Shown: positions 37,676-50,705, numbered from the stretch's first letter. The stretch is 64,000 nt of DNA from Archangium violaceum (GCF_016887565.1 NZ_CP069396.1:8848001-8912000); one strand, 5' to 3'. The notes: a model not told the origin generated them from the sequence alone. Translations and numbers: made by a program.

Positions 37676-39514
37676 CTACTTCATCCGCACCGTCAGCGCA
37701 CCGGTGGCGGCCGTATACGTGATGAAGCCCTTCTGGAACTCGCTCTCGCGGCCACCGGTGACGGCATACTCGTCGGACACCGGGTAGCCCAGCGCGCTCC
37801 GCTCCCAGCCCAGGGACGCCCACTTCTCGCGGATGAGGCCGTGCACCGCCCAGGCGCCCGTGGTCGGCGTCCAGTAGATGCTGCCCTCGGTACCCCCCTT
37901 GCGGAAGTGGTTGTAGCGGCCCACTCCATCCGGCGTCACCATCTCGTCGGTGATGGGGTAGCCCAGCACACCCTTCTCCCAGTCCAACGCCTCCCACTTG
38001 GCACGGATGAGGCCGTGGATCTCATGGGCACCCGTGTCCGGCGTCCAGTAGATGCTGCCCAGCAGCGTGCCCTTGCGGAAGTGGTTGTAGCGGCCCACTC
38101 CATCCGGCGTCGCCATCTCACCCGTGATGGGGTAGCCCAGCACACCCTTCTCCCAGTCCAACGCCTCCCACCTGGCGCGGATGAGGCCGTGCACCTCCCA
38201 GGCGCCCGTGTCCGGCGTCCAGTAGATGCTGCCGTTCTGGAAGTGGTTGTAGCGGCCGATGCCGTCCGGCGTCGTCAGCTCGTTGGTCGTGCACCCTCCG
38301 AGGATGCCCCCGGCGCCGCCCAGTTGGTTGTAGCGCGTCAGGATCGCTCCCCCCACCACGCACCCCGTGCCGCAGTGCGCCCTGGCCCGGTTGAGGTAGT
38401 CCGTCCAGGGCCAGTTGGCACCGGGATCCGTGCGGTTGTACGGCTGCAGCTGGCCGTGCCCCACCACGTGGTAGCGATCCAGGGGAATGTTGTTGTCACG
38501 CGCCATGTCGCACAGCAGCCGGGCCGAGGCGTCGATCTGCGCCACCGGCCAGGTCGTCTGCGACGCATACCCTCCATGCTCGATGCCGATGGTGAAGTCG
38601 TTGGAGCTTCGCCCGTTCAGCCCGCACTCCATGTTGCTGTTGTTGCCGCACTGGTAGGTGGCACCGATGTGCCAGGCCCGGCTCGCATCGCGCACCAGCT
38701 GGCTGATCTCCCCGCCGTCCTCCCGCACCACGTAGTGCGCGCTCACCTGCGAGGTGCTGTTGGTCAGCCAGCTCCAGCACCCCGAGTAGCCGCTCTCGCA
38801 GGTGTGGATGATCACCATGCGTGGAGTCAGGGGCCGGGAGTTGTAGTTGGGCGAGGGCCTCCACACGGCTCCCGCGTAGTCCGGAGCGACGGCGAGCGCC
38901 TGCCCCACCCTCCCCTCCTCCGCGGTCAGCCCCTGCCCGCTCGCGGCCCACTCCCGCGACAGCGTCCCCAGCCCCAGCCGGGCCACCCGGAAGACCTCAT
39001 CCTGGACGAAGCTGCGACGGCCCTCCTCATCCTGGATGCCGGACACCTCGGCCACCGCCGGCGCCCACTGGCTCGCCCGCGACCGATCGATCCGGAGCGC
39101 ATCCGCGCGGTGCGACAGCAGCGCCGCCGCCGCCCGGACGTTGGAGCGCGCGTCCTTCCTGGCCTGCTCCACCGTGACGCCGGCCAGCTTCGCGCCCTCC
39201 TCGAGCAGCGCCCCCGAGAGCCCCATCATTCCGTGCACGGCCGGGCGCCCCTCGAACTCCTCGGCGCCCTCCACCATCTGGTAGCGCGTCTGCACGAACG
39301 AGAGGGACTTGAGGAGCGCGGGCGGCACGTTGAACTCCGTGCCCGCCACTCGGAAGAGCTCGTCGAAAGACGCCTCTTCCCGTGCGGAGGTCTCCGCCCC
39401 CTTCAGGTCCACCTCGGCGGTGGGGACGGCGGACACCTGCTGCTCGTTCATGTCGCACGCCTGCGCCAAGGCCAGCGAGGCGGTGAGCATGAAAATCCCA
39501 GACCTGTTCTTCAT
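37676..39514 (-). CDS. Secreted N-acetylmuramoyl-L-alanine amidase with LGFP repeats
   Basis: 612 residues from ATG 39514 (GGAGG seven bases upstream). Signal peptide 1-20. After an unknown helical segment (about 45-205), an Amidase_2 domain spans about 210-390: [15 protein letters not shown] (zinc His), [23 protein letters not shown] and [18 protein letters not shown]. It should cut the bond between MurNAc and L-Ala of peptidoglycan. Residues about 395-610 hold four LGFP repeats (LGYPITGE... GRYNHFRKG... [11 protein letters not shown]), thought to fix proteins to cell walls. A role in predation or wall turnover is likely. Confidence 0.9.
   Translation of the reverse strand: MKNRSGIFMLTASLALAQACDMNEQQVSAVPTAEVDLKGAETSAREEASFDELFRVAGTEFNVPPALLKSLSFVQTRYQMVEGAEEFEGRPAVHGMMGLSGALLEEGAKLAGVTVEQARKDARSNVRAAAALLSHRADALRIDRSRASQWAPAVAEVSGIQDEEGRRSFVQDEVFRVARLGLGTLSREWAASGQGLTAEEGRVGQALAVAPDYAGAVWRPSPNYNSRPLTPRMVIIHTCESGYSGCWSWLTNSTSQVSAHYVVREDGGEISQLVRDASRAWHIGATYQCGNNSNMECGLNGRSSNDFTIGIEHGGYASQTTWPVAQIDASARLLCDMARDNNIPLDRYHVVGHGQLQPYNRTDPGANWPWTDYLNRARAHCGTGCVVGGAILTRYNQLGGAGGILGGCTTNELTTPDGIGRYNHFQNGSIYWTPDTGAWEVHGLIRARWEALDWEKGVLGYPITGEMATPDGVGRYNHFRKGTLLGSIYWTPDTGAHEIHGLIRAKWEALDWEKGVLGYPITDEMVTPDGVGRYNHFRKGGTEGSIYWTPTTGAWAVHGLIREKWASLGWERSALGYPVSDEYAVTGGRESEFQKGFITYTAATGALTVRMK
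37950..38300. repeat. DNA-level repeats coding for LGFP units
   Basis: About 40 bp starting at 37957 recur nearly unchanged at 38131, a period of 174 bp (58 codons). They encode the YNHF/WTPDTGA/LGYPIT parts of the amidase. The near identity points to recent duplication. Confidence 0.7.
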
Positions 39515-39715
39515 CGATTCCTCCAGACGTCGTCACTCGCGTGTGATGGGCCACTCCTTGCCTCGCGGATGGCCGGTGCGAGGGGAGCCCAACAGATAGA
39601 GGTGACGAGCCGGGCGGCGTCTCAGGAATCGAAGGGAAAAGGCACGGCGGAGACACCACGGGAGCCCCGCGCACGGCTTCCGGCGCGAGGCTCCCGGCGT
39701 TGAAACGGAAGCGCT

Positions 39716-39886
39716 TCAGTACGGCGGGGGATAGGGGCAGATCAGCGCGCCGGTGATGGGGTGCTTATAGCAACCACTGGGGAGCTCCGCCGACTGGGCC
39801 TTACCCGGCACCAGGGAGAGCCCCGCCACGCCAACGCCAGCGACCGCGGAGAGAAGGGCAACGATGCGAAGGGTCTTCTTGGACAT
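39716..39886 (-). CDS. Small exported peptide, 56 aa
   Basis: ATG 39886 to TGA 39716-39718, with AGGAG nine bases upstream. Residues 1-33 are a signal peptide (KKTLRIVALLSAVAGVGVAG... AQSAE). The mature part is only about 23 residues with two Cys and a Pro/Tyr tail (CYKHPITGALICPYPPPY), so one disulfide is possible. No family recognised. Followed by its own apparent region before the MYXO-CTERM gene. Confidence 0.6.
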   Translation of the reverse strand: MSKKTLRIVALLSAVAGVGVAGLSLVPGKAQSAELPSGCYKHPITGALICPYPPPY

Positions 39887-39958
39887 TCACTCGCTCCTGC
39901 GATGGGTCAGAACGACGAGGGAACCCTACCATCTCCCCCTGACAGAAGGAGCGGATCC

Positions 39959-40618
39959 TCAGCCCTGCCGGCGGCGGAGCAGGGCCAGGGAAGCTCCCGC
40001 CATTCCGAGGATCCACACGGTCGAGCTTCCCGTGGTGGAGCAGCCGCTTTGGGAATCATTGCCCTCGTCACCCGTGCCCGTGTCGGGTCCTCCCGAGCCG
40101 GCATCGGGGGTGCCCGCATCGGGTGAGCCTTTGCCCACGAGCACGCTCACCTTCGTGGCCACGGCTCTGTCACCACTGGTGTCGAGATCGGCGTTGGTGG
40201 AATTGCCGGCGCCGAAGAGCGTGAGGGTGACATCCGTGGAGGGCGCGACCAGGGAGAAATCGAAGCGGAGCTCGTCGCCGCTGAAGGCCTTGGGCTCGGA
40301 TTGGACGAGCTCACCGTCCAGCTTCTTCGTCCCCTCCCCCGCCTGCAGGATCGCCGCAGCGTTGTCCACGGCGATGCCCACGCCTCCCTTCTTCGCGGCC
40401 CCACCCCGGATGATGAACGTGTACTGGCCCGTCTCTCCCGGGGCGAGCTTCGTGGGCCCCGAGAGCTCGACGGTGGGGAGCGGCCCGCCCTTGTGACACA
40501 GGCTGCACGTCGTCCCACTCTTGCCGGATTGGCCGGTGACGCCCGTGCTGGTGGCGAGAGCGGGAGTCGACATCAGACAGACGGCAACCAGGCCCGCGGG
40601 ACGGAAGGGGAAACGCAT
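39959..40618 (-). CDS. CXXCH-containing envelope protein with MYXO-CTERM-like anchor
   Basis: 219 residues from ATG 40618. Signal peptide 1-24, then GVTGQSGKSGTTCSLCHKGG, where C-S-L-C-H is a CXXCH motif able to bind c-type heme. Residues about 40-160 look like a beta-sandwich (choice-of-anchor V type). A D/G/S-rich linker and a hydrophobic helix plus RRRQG form a MYXO-CTERM-type end, resembling the MXAN_6652 family. A Fur-like box lies 27 bp upstream, so expression probably rises in iron shortage. Heme attachment is inferred from the motif alone. Confidence 0.7.
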   Translation of the reverse strand: MRFPFRPAGLVAVCLMSTPALATSTGVTGQSGKSGTTCSLCHKGGPLPTVELSGPTKLAPGETGQYTFIIRGGAAKKGGVGIAVDNAAAILQAGEGTKKLDGELVQSEPKAFSGDELRFDFSLVAPSTDVTLTLFGAGNSTNADLDTSGDRAVATKVSVLVGKGSPDAGTPDAGSGGPDTGTGDEGNDSQSGCSTTGSSTVWILGMAGASLALLRRRQG

Positions 40619-40644
40619 TGAACCTCCATGGATGTGCCCAAAGA

Positions 40645-40665
40645 TGAAAATGATACGCATTTTCA
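40645..40665. promoter_or_regulatory. Fur-like box upstream of the CXXCH/MYXO-CTERM gene
   Basis: TGAAAATG and CATTTTCA are perfect 8-bp arms around five bases, close to the Fur consensus (GATAATGATAATCATTATC). It sits 27 bp upstream of the start on an AT-rich patch. Iron control is a reasonable inference. Confidence 0.6.
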
Positions 40666-40716
40666 TTTTCGACACGTACTAAATCCATGGGCGGGCGCTG
40701 TCAAGAACGGCACGCG

Positions 40717-40746
40717 AAAAGGGGCGGCCCCTCACGAGGCCGCCCC
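40717..40746 (-). terminator. Rho-independent terminator of the geosmin/encapsulin operon
   Basis: On the minus strand GGGGCGGCC and GGCCGCCCC pair over nine bases (40738-40746 with 40721-40729) and are followed by TTTT. It lies 22 bp after the last encapsulin stop. A near copy stands at 46071-46100. Confidence 0.85.
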
Positions 40747-40768
40747 GTTCCTTCCGGATGAAGAGAAG

Positions 40769-42175
40769 TCAGCGTCCGAGCTCGATGTTCTCGAGGACTC
40801 CGAGCGCATCGGGGATGAGGATGGCCGCGGAGTAGTAGGTGCTGACGAGGTAGGAGGCGATGGCCCGCTCGCTGATGCCCATGTTCCGCACGGAGAGGCC
40901 CGGCTCCACCTCATCCGGGATGCCGGTCTGATGCAGGCCGACGACGCCCTGATCGTCCTTCCCGGTACGCATCACGATGATGGAGGTCGTGTTGTCCTCG
41001 GAGATGGGGATCTTGTCGCAGGGCAGGATGGGGACGTTGCGCCAGCTGATGACCTTCCTGCCCTGCACCTCGGCCACGCCCGGGTAGATCCCACGGCGGG
41101 TGCACTCCTGGCCGAACGCGGCGATGGTGCGGGGGTGGGCCAGGAAGAACCGTGACTTCCTGCGCCGGCTGAGCAGATCGTCCATGTCATCAGGGGTGGG
41201 CGGCCCCTTCCGGGCATGGATGCGCTGCTTGAGATCGGCGTTGTGCAGGAAGCCGAAGTCCCGGTTGTTGATCATCTCGTACTCCTGCCGCTCGCGCAGG
41301 GCCTCGATGGTCAACCGCACCTGCTCCTGGACCTGGTTCATCGGTCCGTTGAACACGTCGGCGACGCGGGTATGAATCTTGAGCAGGGTCTGGGCCAGGC
41401 TCAGCTCGTACTCACGGGGCTTGAGCTCGTAGTCGACGAAGGTGCCCGGCAGCACCGGCTCACCATTGTGGCCGGCGGAGATCTGGATGGCGGCCTGCCC
41501 CTGCTTGTCCTGGGGCATGCGCAAGCGCTCCTTGAAGCGCTCGACGTGAGCGGACAGCGCCGGGGTCCGTTGGATGAAGCTCTCGAACACCTGCTGCGGC
41601 AGCAGCATCACCGTGCACGGGGTGATCGCCTTGACCGTGAACTTCCACCGGTCGTTCGCCTCCACCACCGCCTGGTCCCCGAAGTGGTCGCCGTCGGCGA
41701 GCACATCGAGGATGACGTCGTCACCATACGGGCCCTTGCCCAGCTTGTTGGCCTTGCCATGGGCGATCAGGACCACGTGCTCGGCGGGCTGGCCCGCCTC
41801 GACGATCAGCTCGCCGGTCTTGAACTCCCGCTGGACGAACTGGCCCGCCAGCGCGGTCAGCACGGTGTCGTCGACGTAGCCGCGCAGCAGCGGCAGCTCG
41901 GTCAGCTCCCGCGGAATGACCTCCACCCGGGCTCCGATGTTGCTGAAGCTGAGGCGACCGTCTCCGGCGGTATAGGTCAGGCGGCGGTTGACGCGGAACA
42001 TACCACCCGGCACCTCGATCCAGGGCAGCATGCGCAGCAGCCACCGGGGACTGATTCCCTGCATCTGCGGCCGCGACTTGGTCGTGGTCGCCAACTGACG
42101 GGCAGCGAGCGTGCTCAGGCTCAGCTGCTGCTGCTCGTTCTCACCACCGCTGCCCGTCTTCATCGTATTCGCCAT
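40769..42175 (-). CDS. Family 2B encapsulin shell protein (second copy)
   Basis: 468 residues, third gene of the operon, 51 bp after the other shell gene. It has an HK97-type shell fold with an inserted cyclic-nucleotide-binding-like domain at about 95-215 ([32 protein letters not shown]... [22 protein letters not shown]). The start holds the [15 protein letters not shown] segment shared with its partner. Signature runs such as [35 protein letters not shown] and [16 protein letters not shown] fit family 2 shells. Such proteins form hollow icosahedral shells around cargo, in family 2B mostly terpene cyclases. The cNMP pocket lacks the expected Arg-Thr/Ser-Ala end, so nucleotide binding is doubtful. 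Confidence 0.9.
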   Translation of the reverse strand: MANTMKTGSGGENEQQQLSLSTLAARQLATTTKSRPQMQGISPRWLLRMLPWIEVPGGMFRVNRRLTYTAGDGRLSFSNIGARVEVIPRELTELPLLRGYVDDTVLTALAGQFVQREFKTGELIVEAGQPAEHVVLIAHGKANKLGKGPYGDDVILDVLADGDHFGDQAVVEANDRWKFTVKAITPCTVMLLPQQVFESFIQRTPALSAHVERFKERLRMPQDKQGQAAIQISAGHNGEPVLPGTFVDYELKPREYELSLAQTLLKIHTRVADVFNGPMNQVQEQVRLTIEALRERQEYEMINNRDFGFLHNADLKQRIHARKGPPTPDDMDDLLSRRRKSRFFLAHPRTIAAFGQECTRRGIYPGVAEVQGRKVISWRNVPILPCDKIPISEDNTTSIIVMRTGKDDQGVVGLHQTGIPDEVEPGLSVRNMGISERAIASYLVSTYYSAAILIPDALGVLENIELGR

Positions 42176-42226
42176 TGAGGTGTGCCTCGGCTTCGTCCGA
42201 ACTGGCTCTGAGTGCCGGTGTCCTGG

Positions 42227-43633
42227 CTAGGTGCGGCCGATTTCGACACTCTCGAGGATGCCGAGCGCGTCGGGGATGAGGACCGCCGTGGAGAAGTAGG
42301 TGCTGACGAGGTAGGAGATGACGGCCTTCTCGTTGATGCCCATGAAGCGCACGTTCAGGCTGGGCTCGATCTCGTCGGGGATGCCCGCCTGGTGCAGGCC
42401 GATGACGCCCTGGTTCTCCGCGCCCGTGCGCATCAGGAGGATGGAGCTGGTGCGCGTGTCGCTGATGGGGATCTTGTTGCAGGGGAAGATGGGGATGCCG
42501 CGCCAGGCGGTGACCTGGTGGCCGCCCACGTCGACGCTGCCCGGGTAGACCCCGCGGCGGCTGCACTCCTGACCGAACGCGGCGATGGCGCGCGGGTGGG
42601 CCAGGAAGAAGGACGGATCCTTCCACACGGTGGCCAGCAGCTCGTCCATGTCATCGGGGGTCGGAGGCCCGCTGCGCGTGTGGAGGCGCTGCTTGAGGTC
42701 GGCGTTGTGCAGCAGGCCGAACTCGCGGTTGTTGATCAGCTCGTGCTCCTTGAGCTCCTTGAGCGCCTCGACGGTCAGACGCAACTGCTCCTGCGTCTGG
42801 TTCATCGGATCGTTGAACAGGTCGGCCACGCGGGTGTGGATCTGCAGCACCGTCTGGGCCACGCTCAGCTCGTACTCGCGAGGCGAGGTCTCGTAATCCA
42901 CGAAGGTGCCCGGCAGCACGGGCTCGCCATGGTGTCCCGCGACCAGCTCGATGTCCGCCTGGCCCGTCGGGTCCTGCTTCTTCTTGGCGAGGGACTTGAA
43001 CTCCTCGAGGTGCTTCTTCAGCGACGGGGACTGCTCGACCACCGTCTCGAAGTCGGACTGCTTGAGCATCAGCACCGTGACGGGAGTCACCGCCTTGACC
43101 GTGAACTGCCAGTAGTCCTGCGACTCCAGCAGGGCCTGATAGCTGTAGTGGTCGCCATCGGCGAGCACCTCGAGCACGGTCTCATCGCCGTACTTGCCCT
43201 TGCCAATCTTGTTCACCTTGCCATGGGCGATCAGCCAGATGGAGTCGGCCTCCTGACCGGCCTGGGTGATGACGTCGCCGGGCTTGTACTCCTTCTGCAC
43301 GAAGCGGTCCGCCAGGGTGGACAGCACGGTGACGTCGTCATAGCCGCGCAGCATCGGCAGCTCGGTCAGCTCCTGCGGAACGACCTGCACCTTGGCGCCC
43401 GTGGTGTAGAAGGTCACCCGGCCGTCGCCGATGGCATAGGTCAAGCGCCGGTTGAGGCGGAACACGCCACCGTTGACCTGCACCCACGGCAGCAGCTTGA
43501 GCAGCCACCGGGAGGAGATTCCCTGCATCTGAGGGGCCGACTTGGTCGTCGTCGCCAGTTGGCGCGCCGCGGCCGTCCCAAGGCTCATCTGCTGCTTGTT
43601 GGCTTCCTCGACCAGCTTCTCGAAACTCGCCAT
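42227..43633 (-). CDS. Family 2B encapsulin shell protein (first copy)
   Basis: 468 residues, exactly the same length as its partner and alike over its whole length. Its ATG is three bases after the geosmin-synthase stop, and its ribosome site (AGAGG) overlaps that stop, so translation is coupled. The inserted cNMP-like domain (about 95-215) reads [28 protein letters not shown]... [22 protein letters not shown]. The family 2 shell signatures [22 protein letters not shown] and [19 protein letters not shown] are present. The N-terminus is longer and charged ([12 protein letters not shown]). The two shells may mix in one capsid or build separate ones. Confidence 0.9.
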   Translation of the reverse strand: MASFEKLVEEANKQQMSLGTAAARQLATTTKSAPQMQGISSRWLLKLLPWVQVNGGVFRLNRRLTYAIGDGRVTFYTTGAKVQVVPQELTELPMLRGYDDVTVLSTLADRFVQKEYKPGDVITQAGQEADSIWLIAHGKVNKIGKGKYGDETVLEVLADGDHYSYQALLESQDYWQFTVKAVTPVTVLMLKQSDFETVVEQSPSLKKHLEEFKSLAKKKQDPTGQADIELVAGHHGEPVLPGTFVDYETSPREYELSVAQTVLQIHTRVADLFNDPMNQTQEQLRLTVEALKELKEHELINNREFGLLHNADLKQRLHTRSGPPTPDDMDELLATVWKDPSFFLAHPRAIAAFGQECSRRGVYPGSVDVGGHQVTAWRGIPIFPCNKIPISDTRTSSILLMRTGAENQGVIGLHQAGIPDEIEPSLNVRFMGINEKAVISYLVSTYFSTAVLIPDALGILESVEIGRT

Positions 43634-43636
43634 GAC

Positions 43637-46021
<2,385 letters not shown>

Positions 46022-46070
46022 TCACGGGCGTGGAACGTCCGGATTTTTTCAATGAGCGCGTGATGACACG

Positions 46071-46100
46071 AAAAGGGGCGGCCCCTCGCGAGGCCGCCCC
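46071..46100 (-). terminator. Rho-independent terminator after the GH3 gene
   Basis: Minus strand: GGGGCGGCC, loop, GGCCGCCCC, then TTTT. It is 39 bp past the GH3 stop and nearly identical, including the flanking A/T run, to the hairpin at 40717-40746. It separates GH3 transcription from the geosmin operon. Confidence 0.85.
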
Positions 46101-46138
46101 TTGTCTTCACCCTGCCCGGCAGGTGCTACCCGCCAGGA

Positions 46139-49100
46139 TTACTTCGTGAACGAGATGGGACCGTTGGACTGCGTGCTGTTGTTCGCACCATCCACGGCGC
46201 GCACGCGCCAGGTATGGCTTCCAGCCGCCAGCCCGGTCAGCGAGGTCTGATGCGTGGCCAGACCGTACACCTCGAACTCCCACAGCGAATAGCCGTACGC
46301 CGTCGCGCGCTGCACGCCACGCATCCGCACGAACTGGCCCACCCCACTCAGGTTGGTGAGGTCGTCGATGGCGCCGTTGCCGGCGTTCTCCGTGTAGAGC
46401 GGCGTCCAGGTGTTGCCGTCGAGCGAGGCCTCCACTACGTATCTGGTGCCATACGCGGCCTCCCAATTGAGCACCACGCGCTTGATCGAGTGGATGGCGC
46501 CGAGGTCGATGGTGATCGACTCGGTGTTCGGGTTGGCGGTGTCCGCGCGGCTGGACCAGCGCGTGGTGGTGTTGCCGTCGACAGCGTCGTTGGCGCTGCC
46601 GAACTCGTTGGAGGTGGCGTAGACATTGCGGCCGCGCGCCAGGTTGACGGTCGGAGCCGTGTAGGCACCGGCCGTGATGGCGGGAGTGCGATCCGTGCCG
46701 TCCACGTTGAGCACGTACTGGGCGACGCCCGCGCCCACGTCGTTGGTACGCTCCCAGATGAACTGCGTCGAGGTCCCGGGAACCGTCGAGCCCGCCGCCG
46801 GAAGCAGCGCGGAGAAGGCCGCGGGCGGCGTGGTGTCATTGAGGGTGAACGTGGACGTGGCCGAGGTGGTGACCCCGTTGGCCCAGTTGGTGGCCTTCAC
46901 GTACCAGGTGTGCTGGCCATTGGCGAGCTTGAGCCCCTCGAGCGCGGCGGAGGTGGCCTTCGTCCTGCCGCCCAACACGGCCTGACCGTCGATGAAGATC
47001 TCGTAGTACTGGATGCCCGTCTGCGGATCGCTGCTCGCCGTCCACGCGAACGGAGGCCGCGTGCCGGTGATGGTGGTTCCGTTCGCCGGCGTCTGGAGGG
47101 TGAACGTCGTGGGCGGCGTGGAGTCGGTCAGCCCGAAGCCCTGGATGCCGTCGCCGTAGCGGTAGAACGGGTTGCCATAGATGGGCTGCACGGGCAGACC
47201 CTGGGCAATCCGGTTGCGGATGGCGGTGCGCTCGGCCTCGGTGGCCCCGAGGTCGAACGGCAGGTCCCAGCGCTCCTTCTGGTCGGTCTCCACGTCGGTG
47301 CCGATCTGATCCAGCGAGCGCGGCAGATCCCACGGCAGCCGGCCACGGGGCAGCACGTCACCGAACAGCACGTCCGCCAGCGCCGGGCCACCCAGGTCTC
47401 CAGGCCGGTAGATGGCCACCAGCGCGTTGCTCTGCGGCGCCACGTTGGTGAGGATGTAGGGCCGCGGCAGGACGACCACCGTGGTCGTCGGGATGCCCTT
47501 CGACTTGAAGCTGGTGATGATGCCGTAGTGGTCGCGGGGCTCGTCCGGCTTGGCGAAGACGGTGTGCGCGGGGCCGGCCGGGTCACCCGGGATGTAGGGC
47601 TTCTCCTTGTCCCACGCGGTGCCGTGCGTGTAGTAGCTCTCGCCCACCGCGACGATCGCCGCGCTGGGGGTGACTCCCGCGGGCGCCGCGTCCTTGTACA
47701 CCGTGATGCCCGCCGCCTCGGCGCGCTTCTTGATGGCCTGGTAGATGGTCAGGGCGCCGAAGTCCGTGTTGTGGAAGTCCGAGCGCCAGGTGACCATGCA
47801 GGACGGGTCGTCGGCGCGCGGGCCGGCGACGACGATCGACGAGCCCGCGCCCATGCGCAGCGGCAGGGCGCCGTCGTTCTTGAGCAGGGTCATCGACTCC
47901 TGCGCGGCCAGGCGGGCCGCGTTCGCCTTGTCGGCCGTGTGCCACTCGGCGGTCCCCGCGAGACCCTGGCGATACGGGTCCTCGAACAGACCGAGCCGGA
48001 ACTTCAGCTCGATGACGCGGCGGGCGGACTCGTCGACGCGGGCATCGGTGACCCGGCTCTCGAAGTCACCCATCTGGCCGGGATCGGCACCGCCCATCAC
48101 GTCGGAGCCGGCCATGAGCGAGCGGACCCAGGGGTCTCCCGCGGGCAGCCAGTCCGTGCAGATGACGCCGGTGTAGCCCATGTTCTGGCGCAGGTAGTTG
48201 ATGATGCCCGGGCTGTCACCCGCGCCCCACTGGCCCGGAGCCAGCAGCTTGCTGCCGGCGTAGCCGGGCATGATGCCGCTGGTGCCGGCCTCGAGGGCCG
48301 CGTGCCACGGACGCATGTGGTAGTGGATGGTGGTGCCGTCGTAGGTGATGCCGCCCTCACCACCGGCGCCCTGGCTCGGCCAGTGCTTGGTGGTGACCCA
48401 GATGGAGTGGGGGTTCACCTCGGGGCCGCCCTGCAGACCGGCGATGAGCGCGCGCGAGAAGGCGGCCGCCACGTCCGCGTCCTCGCCACTGCCCTCCTGG
48501 ATGCGCGGGTAGAGGATCTTCGTCCCCACCTCGGCCAGGGGCGACAGGGTGCCCCGGCTGCCCACGGCCAGCTGCTCGCGCCGCTGGATGTCACCCATCT
48601 CGTACGCCAGCTGCGGGTCGCGCGTGGCGACCAGACCGGGCTGGGTGGGCCAGCTCGTCTTGAAGCCGTGAATGGAGTCACCCGCGTCGATGTAGGGGAT
48701 GCCCAGGGGCGTGGCCGCCGAGGCCTTCTGGAAGGCGACGATGTCCTCCGGCGCCAGCGGCCCCATGGTGAAGCCCGCGTCGGGGTACTCCTTGGCGTTG
48801 AAGAACAGCTGCATCACCTTCTGGTGCCGCGTCATCCGGCTCATCAGATCGTTGACGCGCGTGGCGATCGGGTTGTGCCAGTCCTCGTACGGCTCGATGG
48901 TGCCGTTCTTGTTCAGGTCGCGCATCCCGTTGATGACCGACACGCCGTCCGCGACGGTCTCGACCACGGGCAGGTAGACGCTGAAGGTGCGCAGATCCGA
49001 GCGGCTGGTGGCCCCGCTCGAGAGCGTGGCGACGACGTACCACTTGTAGGTCCAGCGATCGACCAGGTCCTGGTTGATGGTGAGCGAGGTGCCGGTGGTG

Positions 49101-50620
49101 GAGCCCACCTCGGAGAAGCGGTTGATCAGGGCCCCGGACGCATTCCAGTCGTAGTCGTTGCGGGTGATGTTGACGAAGAGCTTGTAGTTGGTGGCGCCGG
49201 TGACGGCGGCCCACTGGAACGTGGGGCGGCGGGTGTTGGTGATCATCGCGCCATTGGCGGGAGCGACCACCGCGAACGAACCGGCCGTCGCGGGCGGGGG
49301 CACCTTCACGTAGGGGTCGGGGATGATGGGTCCACCGCCGCCAGGATCGGTGCTGCCGGTGCTGTAGATCTCCACCTGCCACACGGCGTCCTGCACCGCG
49401 AGCCCGGTGACGGTCTGCGCGCGCTGGGTGATGCCCGTGGAGTCCGTGAGCACCAGGCGGATGTCGGTGTTGGGCTGGGTGGGAGAGAACTGGTTCTTGG
49501 ACATCGTCACCGTGGTGTTGGGCGGGAAGGTCACCAGGTAGGTGACCACCTTGGCCGGGTTGCGCACGGAGGGCGTCGCGAGGCCCTCTTCCGGGATGGG
49601 CGACACGGTCAGCGGCGTGGGCGAGATGCTCACCTTCGCGTAGGCCAGGTCGGGGAAGACCAGCTTGACGGTCTGGTTGGTGGTCTGGGTCGGAGGCGGC
49701 GTGGTGGTACCGGGCTTGTAGACCTCGAACGACCAGAGCGAGTAGCCATAGCCCGTGCCGCGCGCGGTGCCGCGCATGCGCACGTAGCGGTACGTGCCCG
49801 ACACGGCGATCTCCCGGCGGCCCACCGCGCCATCGGTGATGGTGGCCAGGGTCGTCCAGGCGGCGTCATCGTTGGAACCGTCGATGGTGTACGTCTTGCC
49901 GTAGGCGCCTTCCCAGTCGAGCACCACCTTGCCCAGGGCCTGGGACGAGCCCAGGTCGACACGGATCGACTGGGGATCCACCCCCGCGACGGAGGACCAG
50001 CGCGTGTTGGAGTTGCCGTCGAAGGCGAAGGAAGGCCCGAGGTTGGGGTCGTTGTTCTCGATGCTCGTGGCCGTGGCGGAACGGCCCCGGGCGAGGTCCG
50101 TGCTCGTCGACGAGCTTCCGCCGTACACCTCGAACTCCCACAACGAGTAGCCATAGCCAATGGCCCGGAGCTGTCCGAACATCCGGATATAGCGACCCGA
50201 GCCAGACACCGTCAGATCGTCGGTGCCCCCATCACCGTTGGTGACGGTGCTCAGGGTCGTCCAGTTGGTCCCGTCGTTGGAGGTTTCGATCTTGTAGTTC
50301 TTGCCGTAGGCGGTCTCCCAGTAGAGGACCACGCGGCTGATGGCCACGGTCGACCCGAGGTCGATGGAGATCCATTCGTTGTCGGTGAAGCCGCTGCTCC
50401 AGCGGGTCCCCGGATCGCCGTCGACCGCGGAGGGACCCGTGAACACACCATCCGACGAAGACACCGTGACGGTCTTGCCGCGAGCGAGGTTGGCGATTTG
50501 AGCTTGCGCGGCGACAGGCCAGACGGCCGTCATGCCCACGAGCACGAGGCTCGCACAGGCAGACGCCCACCGTGTCCAGGCACTGCGCGCGCCATGGAAG
50601 AGCGAATTGAGAGGATTCAT
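46139..50620 (-). CDS. Secreted GH3 beta-glucosidase/exoglucanase with F5/8-type C (CBM32-like) domains
   Basis: 1493 residues from ATG 50620; signal peptide about 1-41. Two F5/8 type C sugar-binding domains lie at about 42-165 and 172-305 (NLARGKTVTVSSSDG... YSLWEFEVYG), and one more near the C-terminus (about 1325-1440). An Ig/Fn3-like unit precedes the GH3 catalytic part (about 575-1150), where GVICTDWLPAG carries the nucleophile Asp and KHWPSQGAGGEGG a substrate-binding Lys-His. Two more Ig-like repeats follow. The enzyme should release glucose from beta-glucans. It lies downstream of the GH16 gene on the same strand, so both may form one glucan-degrading unit. Confidence 0.87.
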   Translation of the reverse strand: MNPLNSLFHGARSAWTRWASACASLVLVGMTAVWPVAAQAQIANLARGKTVTVSSSDGVFTGPSAVDGDPGTRWSSGFTDNEWISIDLGSTVAISRVVLYWETAYGKNYKIETSNDGTNWTTLSTVTNGDGGTDDLTVSGSGRYIRMFGQLRAIGYGYSLWEFEVYGGSSSTSTDLARGRSATATSIENNDPNLGPSFAFDGNSNTRWSSVAGVDPQSIRVDLGSSQALGKVVLDWEGAYGKTYTIDGSNDDAAWTTLATITDGAVGRREIAVSGTYRYVRMRGTARGTGYGYSLWSFEVYKPGTTTPPPTQTTNQTVKLVFPDLAYAKVSISPTPLTVSPIPEEGLATPSVRNPAKVVTYLVTFPPNTTVTMSKNQFSPTQPNTDIRLVLTDSTGITQRAQTVTGLAVQDAVWQVEIYSTGSTDPGGGGPIIPDPYVKVPPPATAGSFAVVAPANGAMITNTRRPTFQWAAVTGATNYKLFVNITRNDYDWNASGALINRFSEVGSTTGTSLTINQDLVDRWTYKWYVVATLSSGATSRSDLRTFSVYLPVVETVADGVSVINGMRDLNKNGTIEPYEDWHNPIATRVNDLMSRMTRHQKVMQLFFNAKEYPDAGFTMGPLAPEDIVAFQKASAATPLGIPYIDAGDSIHGFKTSWPTQPGLVATRDPQLAYEMGDIQRREQLAVGSRGTLSPLAEVGTKILYPRIQEGSGEDADVAAAFSRALIAGLQGGPEVNPHSIWVTTKHWPSQGAGGEGGITYDGTTIHYHMRPWHAALEAGTSGIMPGYAGSKLLAPGQWGAGDSPGIINYLRQNMGYTGVICTDWLPAGDPWVRSLMAGSDVMGGADPGQMGDFESRVTDARVDESARRVIELKFRLGLFEDPYRQGLAGTAEWHTADKANAARLAAQESMTLLKNDGALPLRMGAGSSIVVAGPRADDPSCMVTWRSDFHNTDFGALTIYQAIKKRAEAAGITVYKDAAPAGVTPSAAIVAVGESYYTHGTAWDKEKPYIPGDPAGPAHTVFAKPDEPRDHYGIITSFKSKGIPTTTVVVLPRPYILTNVAPQSNALVAIYRPGDLGGPALADVLFGDVLPRGRLPWDLPRSLDQIGTDVETDQKERWDLPFDLGATEAERTAIRNRIAQGLPVQPIYGNPFYRYGDGIQGFGLTDSTPPTTFTLQTPANGTTITGTRPPFAWTASSDPQTGIQYYEIFIDGQAVLGGRTKATSAALEGLKLANGQHTWYVKATNWANGVTTSATSTFTLNDTTPPAAFSALLPAAGSTVPGTSTQFIWERTNDVGAGVAQYVLNVDGTDRTPAITAGAYTAPTVNLARGRNVYATSNEFGSANDAVDGNTTTRWSSRADTANPNTESITIDLGAIHSIKRVVLNWEAAYGTRYVVEASLDGNTWTPLYTENAGNGAIDDLTNLSGVGQFVRMRGVQRATAYGYSLWEFEVYGLATHQTSLTGLAAGSHTWRVRAVDGANNSTQSNGPISFTK

Positions 50621-50705
50621 GGGGGGAAAGAATCGGAGTTTGAGAATGTCAGACAACGATAGCCAGACAACGCCAACCCAGACAGCGAAGACACATCACG
50701 ACAAC

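Noticed and set aside
46214-50662. A 1482-codon open frame on the plus strand opposite the GH3 gene
   Set aside because: Antisense of a clear GH3 protein; no motif, no ribosome site, typical Arg/Gly/His shadow composition.
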